DNA of 64,000 bases from contig NZJX01000019.1 of NCBI GenBank assembly GCA_002692065.1, positions 1-64,000 of the forward strand, read 5' to 3'. The position numbers and the translations under genes are program-made. This DNA comes from Flavobacteriales bacterium. Its GTDB lineage: Bacteria > Bacteroidota > Bacteroidia > Flavobacteriales > UBA7430. The notes under the pieces were generated by a model. It saw only the letters and a list, made by a program, of their open reading frames with translations. It was not told the DNA's origin and searched no databases. Shown piece after piece: positions 9,281-19,801 of this stretch. Each line of letters starts with the position of its first letter. The stretch's first letter is position 1.

Positions 9281-12100
9281 ATGAATAATTTTATTGATAT
9301 TAAAGGTGCAAGGGAAAATAATCTCAAAAATATAGATATTAAAATTCCTAGAAATAAATTTATTGTTATTACTGGTTTAAGCGGAAGCGGAAAATCATCT
9401 TTAGCTTTTAATACCATTTATGTAGAAGCTCAAAGAAGATATATTGAGACATTCTCATCATATGCAAGACAATTTATTGGTAATTTAAATAAACCTGATG
9501 TTGATAAAATTGATGGATTAAGTCCTGTAATTGCTATTGAGCAAAAAACTGTAAATAAAAATCCTAGATCTACAGTTGGAACAATTACGGAAATATATGA
9601 TTTTTTAAGATTACTATATTCAAAAATTTCTATTGCATACTCATATGAAACAGATAAAAAAATGATAAGTTATTCAATAGATGAGATTAATGATTTGATT
9701 TTAAAAAATTATAACAATAAAAATATTTCTATATTATCACCAATAGTTAGGTTAAGGAAAGGTTCATATAAAGAATTATTTGAAAATATTCTAAAAAAAG
9801 GATTTATAAAGTGTAGAATAGATGGAAATATAATTGAATTGAATAAAAATTTATCATTAGATAGATATAAAAATCACGATATAGACATACTCATTGACAA
9901 AATAAAAGTCAATGTTAGAAATAAAAATAGAATAATAAATTCTATCAAAATTGCACTTGACTATGGAAATGATACTTTAGTAATCCTTGAAGACTCATCA
10001 AAAATATCTAATTTTTACAGCAAAAATTTAGTTTGTCCTGATTCAGGAATTAGTTATGATAAACCTCAACCAAATACATTTTCTTTCAATTCTCCTAAAG
10101 GTGCTTGTGAAACATGCAATGGACTTGGATTTAAAATGGATCCTGATGAAAATAAGATTTTTCCAAATAAAGATTTAAGTATAAATAATGGTGGTTTTGT
10201 GCCATTTATAAATAATAGAGATATTTGGCTAAAGTCTCAATTAACTTATATTTCAAAGTTATATAATTTTGATTTTGATACTAAAATCAAAGATATACCT
10301 GAAAAAGGGATTAATGCTATTCTTAATGGAAAGAAAAAAATATTTACTATTAATAATAAAAAAATTGGTGTAACTCAAAATTATAATTTGAATTTTGATG
10401 GTATATCTGAATTTATTAAACACCAATATTATAATTCAAATTCATTAAGCTTAAAAAAGTGGGCAAAAAATTTTATGATCAAGAAACATTGTGAAAAGTG
10501 TAATGGTCTTAAATTGAAAAAAGAGTCATTATCTTTCAAAATTTTAAAAAAAAGTATATCAGATATTTCAAATTATGATTTAATTAATTTAAAAAAATTT
10601 ATTACTCAATTAAAATTTAAATTAAATAAAAATGTAAAGTTGATTTCTAGTGAAATTATATTAGAAATTTCAACAAGATTAAATTTTTTAATTGATATTG
10701 GTTTATCTTATCTTACACTTAGTAGAACATCTAACTCTTTATCAGGTGGAGAATCTCAAAGGATTAGATTAGCTACACAAATTAGCTCAAATTTAATAGA
10801 TGTATTATATATTTTAGATGAACCAAGTATTGGACTTCATCCAAAAGATAATTGTAAATTAATTGATTCTTTAAAAAAAATTAGAGACATTGGAAATACT
10901 GTAATAGTTGTTGAACATGACCAAGAAATGATGCAATCATCAGATCATATTATAGATATTGGTCCTAAAGCTGGAATTAAAGGCGGAGAAATTGTTTTCC
11001 AAGGCAGTCCAATTAAAATGAAATTAGCTAAAACCTTAACTTCAAAATATTTAAATAAAAAATTATCTATCAAAATACCAAAAGTTTTTAGAGAAGGTAA
11101 TGGTAAAACTATTAATCTAATTGGTGCTAGAGGAAATAATCTTAAAAATATTAATGTTGAAATAAATTTAGGTACTCTTACCTGCATTACTGGTGTATCA
11201 GGTAGTGGGAAATCTACTCTAATAAATGGAACATTATATCCTATTTTGAGTAATTATATTTATAAAACACAAAAAAAATCCTATGAATTTAATAAGATAT
11301 TTGGAGTTGAGAATATAGATAAGGTTATCCAAATCAACCAAAATCCTATTGGGAGAACTCCTAGATCTAATCCCTCAACATACGTTGGTTTATTTACTGA
11401 AATAAGATTTTTGTATTCTCAGATTACTGAGTCTAAAATTAAAGGTTATTTACCAGGAAGGTTCTCTTTTAATGTTTCTGGAGGAAGGTGTGAGAATTGT
11501 AAAGGAGCTGGAATGTTAAACATTGAAATGAAATTATTACCTGACATTTCAGTTGTTTGTGATATTTGTAATGGTAAAAGATTTAATAAAGAAACCTTAG
11601 ATATAAAGTACAAAAACCATTCAATATCAGATATTTTAAATATGGATGTTAATACTGCAATTAATTTTTTTAAATCAATCCCAAAAATTTACAATAAACT
11701 TATTACCTTACAAGATGTTGGACTTGGATACATTACTTTGGGCCAACAATCAACTTCGTTATCAGGAGGTGAAGCTCAGAGAATCAAACTAGCATCAGAA
11801 TTATCAAAAAAAGATACTGGTCAAACATTGTATATTTTAGATGAACCAACATCTGGCCTACACTTTGAAGACATTAGAATTTTAATGGATGTAATTCAAA
11901 AGCTTGTTAATAAAGGTAATACTGTTTTAATAGTTGAACACAATTTAGATGTAATAAAGATGGCTGACTTCGTTATAGATTTAGGATATGGAGGAGGAGA
12001 TGAAGGAGGTAATGTAATTTTTCATGGAAATATGAGAGAATTTTTAAAAAATAATAAAAGTTATACTTCAATGTTTTTAAATAAAATTATAAAAAATTAA
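9281..12100 (+). CDS. uvrA: Excinuclease ABC subunit A
   Basis: Two ATP-binding modules (ITGLSGSGKSSL, ITGVSGSGKSTL), LSGGESQRIRLA, LSGGEAQRIKLA, CxxC zinc motifs. Confidence 0.98.
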   Translation: MNNFIDIKGARENNLKNIDIKIPRNKFIVITGLSGSGKSSLAFNTIYVEAQRRYIETFSSYARQFIGNLNKPDVDKIDGLSPVIAIEQKTVNKNPRSTVGTITEIYDFLRLLYSKISIAYSYETDKKMISYSIDEINDLILKNYNNKNISILSPIVRLRKGSYKELFENILKKGFIKCRIDGNIIELNKNLSLDRYKNHDIDILIDKIKVNVRNKNRIINSIKIALDYGNDTLVILEDSSKISNFYSKNLVCPDSGISYDKPQPNTFSFNSPKGACETCNGLGFKMDPDENKIFPNKDLSINNGGFVPFINNRDIWLKSQLTYISKLYNFDFDTKIKDIPEKGINAILNGKKKIFTINNKKIGVTQNYNLNFDGISEFIKHQYYNSNSLSLKKWAKNFMIKKHCEKCNGLKLKKESLSFKILKKSISDISNYDLINLKKFITQLKFKLNKNVKLISSEIILEISTRLNFLIDIGLSYLTLSRTSNSLSGGESQRIRLATQISSNLIDVLYILDEPSIGLHPKDNCKLIDSLKKIRDIGNTVIVVEHDQEMMQSSDHIIDIGPKAGIKGGEIVFQGSPIKMKLAKTLTSKYLNKKLSIKIPKVFREGNGKTINLIGARGNNLKNINVEINLGTLTCITGVSGSGKSTLINGTLYPILSNYIYKTQKKSYEFNKIFGVENIDKVIQINQNPIGRTPRSNPSTYVGLFTEIRFLYSQITESKIKGYLPGRFSFNVSGGRCENCKGAGMLNIEMKLLPDISVVCDICNGKRFNKETLDIKYKNHSISDILNMDVNTAINFFKSIPKIYNKLITLQDVGLGYITLGQQSTSLSGGEAQRIKLASELSKKDTGQTLYILDEPTSGLHFEDIRILMDVIQKLVNKGNTVLIVEHNLDVIKMADFVIDLGYGGGDEGGNVIFHGNMREFLKNNKSYTSMFLNKIIKN

Positions 12101-12105
12101 TAATT

Positions 12106-12179
12106 GGCCCTGTAGCTCAATTGGATAGAGTGTCACACTACGGATGTGAAAGTTGCAAGTTCGAATCTTGCCAGGGTCA
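12106..12179 (+). tRNA. tRNA-Arg (anticodon ACG)
   Basis: Acceptor GGCCCTG/CAGGGTC, D-arm GCTC..GAGT, anticodon stem TCACA-CTACGGA-TGTGA, T-arm GCAAG-TTCGAAT-CTTGC; CCA not encoded. Confidence 0.93.
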
Positions 12180-12193
12180 CAAAATATTATAAA

Positions 12194-15160
12194 ATGATCA
12201 GATTTTTTTCAATCTCATTAATTTTAATGTTAAGCAACATTACCTACTCCCAAATTATTTTAAATGAATATAGTTCATCAAATTATAATTTAATTCTTGA
12301 TGATAATGATGAATATGAAGACTGGATTGAGATTAAAAATATTGGAAGTGAACCATACAATTTAAATTCAATTTATTTGAGTGATAAAATTGATAATCTC
12401 ACTAAATTTAAAATAAATCATGATGTTATTATTATGCCTAACGAATTTCAATTAATTTATGCATCAGGTAAAAATTATATTAGCGATAATATTATTCATA
12501 CAAATTTTAATTTACAACAAACTAAATCAAATGAATGGATAGTAATAACTGATTCTGATGGAATATCAATAATTGATTCTGTGTTATTAAAAAGGACTAA
12601 AGTTAATCACTCAAGAGGAAGAATGAATAACTTAGATTGGTATCTTTTTATAGATCCATCACCAAATGAAATTAATTCAAATAATTTAATTGAATACCTA
12701 GATATTCCAAACTTTTCTATTGAACCTGGAAATTATGATAGTGAAATTTTTGTAACTTTATTAGTCGATTCTAATTATCAAACTTTCTTTACTCTTGATG
12801 GTAGTTCACCAAATCAAAATTCAAATTTATATACATCTCCAATAAATATTTTAAATACTAGTGTTTTAAAAGCAATGACTATTTCAGATAATCCAAATTA
12901 TTATGATAGTTTCATTCAATATGGCACCTTTTTTATTAATGATAATTTTAATCTCCCTGTTATATCAATTTCTGGTCAAAATGTTGAATTGATGATGAAT
13001 GCTGATACACTTAATTCAATTGGAGCTCTTGAATATCATATAAATGGAAATATAATAGACAAATCAATAGGTGAATTTAACAAACATGGAAACGACTCAT
13101 GGAATTACCCACAAAGAGGATTTGATTTTATATGTAGAGATCAATTTGGATATAATTATTCTATAAAAGATCAAATATTTAATAATTCAAATCGTGAAAA
13201 ATTTCAAAGATTAATAATAAAAGCAGCAGCTAATGATAATTATCCTTTTTCTAATGGTCAATTCGGAGCTGAATCTGGGTGTCATATTAGAGATGCTTTT
13301 GTTCAGTCATTATCTCAGGTTGCAAAATTAAATTTAGATGAGAGATCACACCAATCATGTGTCTTATATTTAAATGGAAATTACTGGGGATTGTACGAAA
13401 TAAGAGAAAAAGTTGATGATATTGATTACACTAAACATTATTATTCTCAAGATTTCAATCAAGTTGATTATTTAAAAACTTGGGGTGGAACTTGGATAGA
13501 GTATGGATCTGATACAGGGTGGTATAATTTAAGAGATTATATTTTAAACAATGATATGAATAATCAAAATAATTATAACAATGTGAAAAATCAATTAAAT
13601 ATAATGAGTATAATTGATTATTTTATTATAAATAATTTTACTGTTAATTCAGATTGGTTGAATTGGAATACTTCTTGGTGGAGAGGAAATCATCCATCAT
13701 TAAATAATATAAAATGGAGATATACATTATGGGATTTAGATAATACTTTTAATCATGGAGCAAATTACACTGGGATAGTAGATCAATCATTTGAATCGAA
13801 TATTTGTGATCTAGATACTTTAGGAGATATTGGGGGTCAAGGCCATATTCCAATATGGAATAAACTTATGTTAAATAATAATTTTTTTGAATCTTACATA
13901 AATCGTTTTAGTTATTTAAATGATACATATTTAAGTTGTGATTTCTTATTAAATCATTTAGATAGTTTGATAAATATTATTGAACCAGAAATGCCTGCGC
14001 AAATTCTAAGATGGGGAGGAAATATTGAAACTTGGAATCAAAATGTTCAAGAATTAGTTAATTTTATATCAAATAGATGTAATAATATTAATAATAACAT
14101 TTTAAATTGTTATGATGATCAATTATCCAATTATCATAATATCACAATTATTTCAAATATTGAAAATAATGGAGAAATATATTTAAACAATAATTATATT
14201 TCAAATCTTCCATCATTAAATACATGTTTTGAAAATATTAATCAGAATATCGAAATTTTTCCTGATTTGAATTTCGATATTGATACTATTTTTTTTGTAA
14301 ATAACACACCTATATCAAACAACTTTAATTCTTTTAATTTTGAATTACTATTTGATGATACTTTAATTATAAATTTTAAACCTTTAAATAGTGTCAATAT
14401 TAATACGATACCTAATGATGTTGGATCAATTTCATTTAATAATTCATTGATAAATAACTTACCCATTCAATATGTTTTAAGTGGTATAATTTATTTAGAA
14501 GCAAATAATTTAAATAATCAATATTATTTTGATTATTGGTTAGTTAATGATTCTATTATTGATCAAAATAACCTTTCATTATTTATTGAAGGTAATTTTG
14601 ATGTTACTGCATTTTACTCAGAACAAATAGAATTTAGTGACATATATTTTAAAATTGACCCAGAAAATTCTGGTTATATATATATGGATGGAAATATGAT
14701 TGATGTAAATCAAAATTTTATGTTACAGGAAAACTCAAATATTTTACTACAATCTTATCCTGAAAATGGTTTTAAATTTAAAAATTGGGAATATTACTTT
14801 GGAAGTGAAAGTTCAAATACTTATTTAAATTATAATATCATTCAAAATGATACCATAAAAGCTATCTTTGAAATTAAAGAATTAGATGTGTATATACCAA
14901 ATTCTTTTTCACCGAATGGAGATAATATAAATGATATGTTTATTCCAATATGTGATTATAATAATGTGAAATATTTTGAAATGTATATATATGATAAATG
15001 GGGAAAATTGATTTTTAATTCTAATAACATTTATAATGGATGGGATGGATCAAATTCTGATATTTTAAAAAATGATTACTATAGTTATATTATAAACATT
15101 ACTTCAAAAATATCAAATAAAATTTTGACATACAAAGGAAATATTTTTTTAATTCACTAA
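12194..15160 (+). CDS. Secreted CotH-kinase protein with lamin-tail domain and T9SS type B (CHU_C) sorting domain
   Basis: ILNEYSSSNYN..DEDWIEI (lamin-tail-like), RLIIKAAANDNYPF...GCHIRDAFVQSL...GNYWGLYEIREKVD (CotH-like), C-terminal IPNSFSPNGDNINDMF...YDKWGKLIF..GWDG; start moved to 12194 because the called start lies in the tRNA. Confidence 0.8.
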   Translation: MIRFFSISLILMLSNITYSQIILNEYSSSNYNLILDDNDEYEDWIEIKNIGSEPYNLNSIYLSDKIDNLTKFKINHDVIIMPNEFQLIYASGKNYISDNIIHTNFNLQQTKSNEWIVITDSDGISIIDSVLLKRTKVNHSRGRMNNLDWYLFIDPSPNEINSNNLIEYLDIPNFSIEPGNYDSEIFVTLLVDSNYQTFFTLDGSSPNQNSNLYTSPINILNTSVLKAMTISDNPNYYDSFIQYGTFFINDNFNLPVISISGQNVELMMNADTLNSIGALEYHINGNIIDKSIGEFNKHGNDSWNYPQRGFDFICRDQFGYNYSIKDQIFNNSNREKFQRLIIKAAANDNYPFSNGQFGAESGCHIRDAFVQSLSQVAKLNLDERSHQSCVLYLNGNYWGLYEIREKVDDIDYTKHYYSQDFNQVDYLKTWGGTWIEYGSDTGWYNLRDYILNNDMNNQNNYNNVKNQLNIMSIIDYFIINNFTVNSDWLNWNTSWWRGNHPSLNNIKWRYTLWDLDNTFNHGANYTGIVDQSFESNICDLDTLGDIGGQGHIPIWNKLMLNNNFFESYINRFSYLNDTYLSCDFLLNHLDSLINIIEPEMPAQILRWGGNIETWNQNVQELVNFISNRCNNINNNILNCYDDQLSNYHNITIISNIENNGEIYLNNNYISNLPSLNTCFENINQNIEIFPDLNFDIDTIFFVNNTPISNNFNSFNFELLFDDTLIINFKPLNSVNINTIPNDVGSISFNNSLINNLPIQYVLSGIIYLEANNLNNQYYFDYWLVNDSIIDQNNLSLFIEGNFDVTAFYSEQIEFSDIYFKIDPENSGYIYMDGNMIDVNQNFMLQENSNILLQSYPENGFKFKNWEYYFGSESSNTYLNYNIIQNDTIKAIFEIKELDVYIPNSFSPNGDNINDMFIPICDYNNVKYFEMYIYDKWGKLIFNSNNIYNGWDGSNSDILKNDYYSYIINITSKISNKILTYKGNIFLIH

Positions 15161-15168
15161 ATTTAAAG

Positions 15169-16599
15169 ATGATGAACAAAAAACCAACTTTTTTTATAGC
15201 AATTTCTCCAATAATTTTTTTAGTTATTTTTCTTTTTATAAATGTATCTGTTTACGGTGACTTATGTTTAAATGGTCCAAATCAAATTGCTTTGTTAGTT
15301 TCATCATTTTTTTGTTCAATTTTAGGTCAAATTTATTCAATAAGCTGGGACAATATTCTAATTAAAATCAAAGAAAATATACAAAAAACCTCAAGTGCAA
15401 TTATAATAATACTTTTAATTGGATCATTAACTGGTACATGGTTAATAAGCGGAGTAATTCCAGCTTTTATTTATTATGGTATTCAAATTATAAATCCAAA
15501 ATATTTTTTTGTAACTGCATGTGTAGTTAGTTCAATAGTATCTATAACTTCAGGTAGTTCATGGTCAACTATTGCAACTATTGGAATTGCATTGTTAGGA
15601 ATAGGTAATATTTTTGGAATTTCAGAATCAATTTTAGCTGGAGCTATAATTTCTGGAGCATATTTTGGTGATAAAATGTCTCCCCTATCAGACACTACAA
15701 ATCTTGCATCTGCAATTTCAGATTCGAAACTATTTGAGCACATTAATTATATGACTTTAACAACAATTCCGTCAATATTTATTTCACTGATAATTTTTTT
15801 TATTTTAGGTTTAAACCAAAATAATAATGAAATTTCCAATATAAGTGATTTATTGTTATCTATCGATGGTTTATTCTATATTTCGCCAATTTTATTTTTA
15901 ATTCCTATAACATTATTTTTTTTGATATATAAACAATTCTCTCCTATTATATCTTTATTTAGCACGATAATTTTAAGCAGTATTTTTGCAATTATTTTTC
16001 AACCAAATATCATACAATCAATTGGTAATAATGAAAATTATTTCATTTCTTCTTTTATTTCAGTGATTAATTCAATGTCTGGAGAAATATCTCTAGAGTC
16101 AGATAATTCTCTAATAAATAATTTATTAAAATCTAAAGGAATGGCAGGAATGTTAAATACTGTATGGCTGATACTAGCTGCTATAATATTTGGTGCATCA
16201 ATGGAAGGTTCAGGGTTTTTAAATTTGATAACAAATTTTTTATCAAAATTTGCAAAATCAAAATCATCTTTAATATTAACAACCTCTGGTACATGTGTAT
16301 TATTTAATTTGACAGTATCTGATCAATATTTATCTATTCTAGTCCCTGGTAAAATGTTTAATAGTGCATTCAAAAAAAAGAATTTAGCTAATGTTAATTT
16401 AAGTAGAACATTAGAAGATTCGGCAACAGTCACCTCTGTTTTAATTCCATGGAATACATGTGGTGCGACGCAGTCTGCTATACTAGGTGTTTCAACATTT
16501 ATGTATTTTCCTTTTTGTTTTTTTAACATAATAAGTCCTTTTATGACTATTATTTTTGCATATTTAAATATTAAAATTAAAAAATTAAAAAATGAATAA
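15169..16599 (+). CDS. nhaC: Na+/H+ antiporter, NhaC family
   Basis: SGSSWSTIATIGIALLGIG, GAIISGAYFGDKMSPLSDTTNLASA; multi-TM. Confidence 0.85.
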   Translation: MMNKKPTFFIAISPIIFLVIFLFINVSVYGDLCLNGPNQIALLVSSFFCSILGQIYSISWDNILIKIKENIQKTSSAIIIILLIGSLTGTWLISGVIPAFIYYGIQIINPKYFFVTACVVSSIVSITSGSSWSTIATIGIALLGIGNIFGISESILAGAIISGAYFGDKMSPLSDTTNLASAISDSKLFEHINYMTLTTIPSIFISLIIFFILGLNQNNNEISNISDLLLSIDGLFYISPILFLIPITLFFLIYKQFSPIISLFSTIILSSIFAIIFQPNIIQSIGNNENYFISSFISVINSMSGEISLESDNSLINNLLKSKGMAGMLNTVWLILAAIIFGASMEGSGFLNLITNFLSKFAKSKSSLILTTSGTCVLFNLTVSDQYLSILVPGKMFNSAFKKKNLANVNLSRTLEDSATVTSVLIPWNTCGATQSAILGVSTFMYFPFCFFNIISPFMTIIFAYLNIKIKKLKNE

Positions 16600-17101
16600 A
16601 TTAATAAAAACTATTTTAGCCATAATTTTACTATTAATCTCCATTTTATTATTTATAAAATTGCATATTTTTTTGGGTATTTTATCAATAATATTTTCAA
16701 TATTATCAGTTGTTACTATTTTTAAAAATGAAAAAATTATTTTTGCATTTTATTATTTAAAAAGAAATAAACTAAATAAATCTCTAAAAATATTAGAGTC
16801 AATAAAAAATCCTGAAAATCTTATTAAATCCCAGTATGCTTACTATAATTACTTATTTGGTTTAATATTCTCTCAAATTCAAGTAAATAAATCAGAAAAG
16901 TTTTTTAAAAAAGCATTAAGTATTGGACTAAGAAGTAACACTGATAAAGCAGTTGCTAAGTTAAATCTAGCTGGACTGGCGATAAATAGAAGAAGAAAAA
17001 GAGAAGCTACTATTTTAGTATCTGAAGTTAAAAAATTAGATAAATATAAAATGCTAACTGAGCAAATTAAACTTATTAAAATACAACTTAAAAAAATTTA
17101 G
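16592..17101 (+). CDS. Membrane protein with TPR-like C-terminal part
   Basis: Two N-terminal TM segments, then helical-repeat-like region; 8-nt overlap with nhaC. Confidence 0.45.
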   Translation: MNKLIKTILAIILLLISILLFIKLHIFLGILSIIFSILSVVTIFKNEKIIFAFYYLKRNKLNKSLKILESIKNPENLIKSQYAYYNYLFGLIFSQIQVNKSEKFFKKALSIGLRSNTDKAVAKLNLAGLAINRRRKREATILVSEVKKLDKYKMLTEQIKLIKIQLKKI

Positions 17102-17305
17102 ATGTTTTTTACATTTTTTAAAAATAAAAAAATAAAAAAATTCAAATTTATATCTAGATATGAAAAAAAAGAATTTTCTCATTACAGAAAAAATAAAATC
17201 TCAAATAATATTATTAATAAAAAGTTTAATAGAAGTTCTAATTTTAGGTTAATTTTTTTCATTTTAGTTTTGTTTGTCCTTTCCATTATAATTATAAAAT
17301 TTTAA
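17102..17305 (+). CDS. Small single-TM conserved hypothetical upstream of mutL
   Basis: 67 aa, basic N-term and C-terminal TM; position fits the small membrane protein often found before mutL in flavobacteria. Confidence 0.5.
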   Translation: MFFTFFKNKKIKKFKFISRYEKKEFSHYRKNKISNNIINKKFNRSSNFRLIFFILVLFVLSIIIIKF

Positions 17306-17308
17306 TAT

Positions 17309-19060
17309 ATGATTGAAATCCTTCCTGAATATATTGCTAATCAGATTGCAGCTGGAGAAGTAATTCAGAGACCTTCTTCAGTAGTTAAAGAATTATTAGA
17401 GAATAGTATTGATGCAAAAGCTACACATATTACATTAATTCTAAAAGAATCTGGAAAAAAATTAATTCAAGTTTCTGATAACGGGGAAGGAATGTCAAAA
17501 GATGATTCACTAAAATGTTTTAAAAAGCATGCTACTTCCAAAATAAGTAATATTGATGATTTACTTAAGATAAAATCTAAAGGTTTTAGAGGAGAGGCTC
17601 TTTCCTCAATAGCTTCTATTTCAATGGTAAGTCTTAAAACTAAGAAAAAAAATTATGATACTGGAAATGAAATATTAATTGAAGGATCTAAATTAATTTC
17701 AAATAAAGAATGTTCATCAAATATAGGAAGCTCTTTTGTTGTTAAAAATCTATTTTATAATGTTCCTGCAAGAAGAAATTTTTTAAAATCTGACAAAATT
17801 GAATACAAACATATCTTAGAAGAATTTATCAGAATTTCTATTTCTAATTCAAATATTAAATTAAAACTCGTTCATAATGGTAAAGAAATATATAATTTAT
17901 CAATTCAAAATTTAAAAGCAAGACTAATAAAAATATATGGTAATAAAATATCTGATAAGTTATTGCCAATTAATGAATCAACAAATTTGGTAAATATATC
18001 TGGATTTATATGTAAACCTCAATATTCAAAAAAAACAAGAGGTGAACAGTATTTTTTTGTTAATGGTAGATTTATTAAATCTCCATATTTAAATCATTCA
18101 GTTTTAAAATCAATGGAAGGACTAATTTTAAAAGATCATTTTCCATCTTATTTTATTTTTTTAGAAATAGATCCTAAAAACATAGATATTAATATTCATC
18201 CAACAAAAACAGAAATAAAATTTAATGATGAAAAGTTAATTTATTCAATTTTAAAATCATGTATTAAACATTCTCTTGGACAATTTAACATTATACCATC
18301 AATAGATTTTAACGTAAACACAAATTTTAAGATTCCAAATTTTGATCCAAATAGAAAAGCTTATCCACCAAAAATTAAAGTCGATCCAACATTTAATCCA
18401 TTTGAAAAAAATGAAAATAAAAAAAATATTTTCTGGAAGTCTGTTTTTAAGGAAAATATAGAAGAAATTGAAGATTTAAAAAACTATGATAATTTTGAAA
18501 ATATTAATGATAATTTTTTTCAATATTTAAATAAATACATAGTTACAAATAATAATGAAGGAATTCTTGTTATAAACCAAAGAAAAGCACACGAATATAT
18601 ATTGTATAATAATTACAAAAATAAAATTTCAAATATTTCAAATAATACTCAAAGTTTATTACACTCTATTGAACTAGATATTTCTGATCAAGACAGGATA
18701 ATAGTATCTGAAAATATTCAAAAGTTCAATCAACTTGGTTTCGAAATATCATTAAGAAAAAAATCAATATCAATTAAATCAAAGCCACTTTTCTTAAACA
18801 ATGAAGATACAGAAGAATTAATTTATTCAATTATTGAAAACTTGAAATTGAATTTAACTACAGAAAACCCAATAGAAGATTTCTTTTGTTCTAAACTTGC
18901 AAAAAAAAACTCAATAAAAAATGGAAAAAAGTTAAATAGTATTGAAATTAAAAAGTTAATTAGTGATTTAAATAAAAAAAGCAAAGATTTATCTTTTTAT
19001 AACTGTAATATATTTTCATTTATACTTAAATTTGAGGATATTAAAAAAAATATTGGTTAA
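17309..19060 (+). CDS. mutL: DNA mismatch repair protein MutL
   Basis: IAAGEVIQRPSSVVKELLENSIDA, VSDNGEGM, TSKISNIDDL, GFRGEALSSI. Confidence 0.97.
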   Translation: MIEILPEYIANQIAAGEVIQRPSSVVKELLENSIDAKATHITLILKESGKKLIQVSDNGEGMSKDDSLKCFKKHATSKISNIDDLLKIKSKGFRGEALSSIASISMVSLKTKKKNYDTGNEILIEGSKLISNKECSSNIGSSFVVKNLFYNVPARRNFLKSDKIEYKHILEEFIRISISNSNIKLKLVHNGKEIYNLSIQNLKARLIKIYGNKISDKLLPINESTNLVNISGFICKPQYSKKTRGEQYFFVNGRFIKSPYLNHSVLKSMEGLILKDHFPSYFIFLEIDPKNIDINIHPTKTEIKFNDEKLIYSILKSCIKHSLGQFNIIPSIDFNVNTNFKIPNFDPNRKAYPPKIKVDPTFNPFEKNENKKNIFWKSVFKENIEEIEDLKNYDNFENINDNFFQYLNKYIVTNNNEGILVINQRKAHEYILYNNYKNKISNISNNTQSLLHSIELDISDQDRIIVSENIQKFNQLGFEISLRKKSISIKSKPLFLNNEDTEELIYSIIENLKLNLTTENPIEDFFCSKLAKKNSIKNGKKLNSIEIKKLISDLNKKSKDLSFYNCNIFSFILKFEDIKKNIG

Positions 19061-19788
19061 TGTACAGACAAAGTTTTTCATCATTCCCATTAGTTGTTAA
19101 AAATTTAATAATAATAAATGGTCTATTTTTTTTAGCTAGATATACAATTCTAAATATTTTTTCATATGATTTAAATCAATCATTTGGACTTTATTATTAT
19201 GATTCACTTAACTTTAATCCATTGCAAATAATTTCATATATGTTTATGCATGGAGGATTCACTCACATATTTTTTAATATGTTTGCTTTATGGATGTTTG
19301 GTTCTCAAATTGAAAATATTTGGGGTAGTAAAAGATTTTTAAATTACTATTTAATTACTGGATTTGGTGCAGCATTTCTACATTATTTAATTATTCACTA
19401 CCAGATTATTGATTTAAAATCAAATTTTTCACCTTATGAATTTAATGATATAGTATATAATGGTAAGTTTGATAGATCAAGTTTTCAATTTTTAAATGCC
19501 GTATCACTATGGAAACTTTATAATACACCAGTAGTTGGGGCATCAGGATCTGTATTTGGTTTACTATTAGCTTATGGAATGACATATCCAAACCAATATA
19601 TTTATCTAAATTTATTCTTTCCAATAAAAGCTAAATATTTTGTAATTATTTATGGATTACTAGAATTTTTTAGTGGAATCCAAAACTCTCCTGGTGATAA
19701 TGTTGCTCATTTTGCTCATTTAGGTGGTATGCTTTTTGGATATCTACTCATTAGGTATTGGAAAAAAAATGACATGAAATTCTTCTAA
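19060..19788 (+). CDS. Rhomboid family intramembrane serine protease
   Basis: MFMHGGFTHIFFNMFALWMFG, GASGSVFGLL (GxSG), HFAHLGGMLFGYL. Confidence 0.9.
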   Translation: MYRQSFSSFPLVVKNLIIINGLFFLARYTILNIFSYDLNQSFGLYYYDSLNFNPLQIISYMFMHGGFTHIFFNMFALWMFGSQIENIWGSKRFLNYYLITGFGAAFLHYLIIHYQIIDLKSNFSPYEFNDIVYNGKFDRSSFQFLNAVSLWKLYNTPVVGASGSVFGLLLAYGMTYPNQYIYLNLFFPIKAKYFVIIYGLLEFFSGIQNSPGDNVAHFAHLGGMLFGYLLIRYWKKNDMKFF

Positions 19789-19801
19789 TTTTAAAACTTT
19801 T

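Noticed and set aside
10945-11187. Antisense ORFs inside uvrA, nhaC, MFS, GH94, GH16-operon and other genes (e.g. 10945..11187, 14242..14466, 15483..15743, 34327..34788, 47688..47873, 53048..53272, 55806..56069)
   Set aside because: All overlap well-supported coding sequences on the other frame or strand, with low-complexity translations.
12146-12193. N-terminal extension of ORF 12146..15160 (MKVASSNLARVTKYYK)
   Set aside because: It is translated from the tRNA-Arg T-arm and 3' end; a proper signal peptide starts at ATG 12194.
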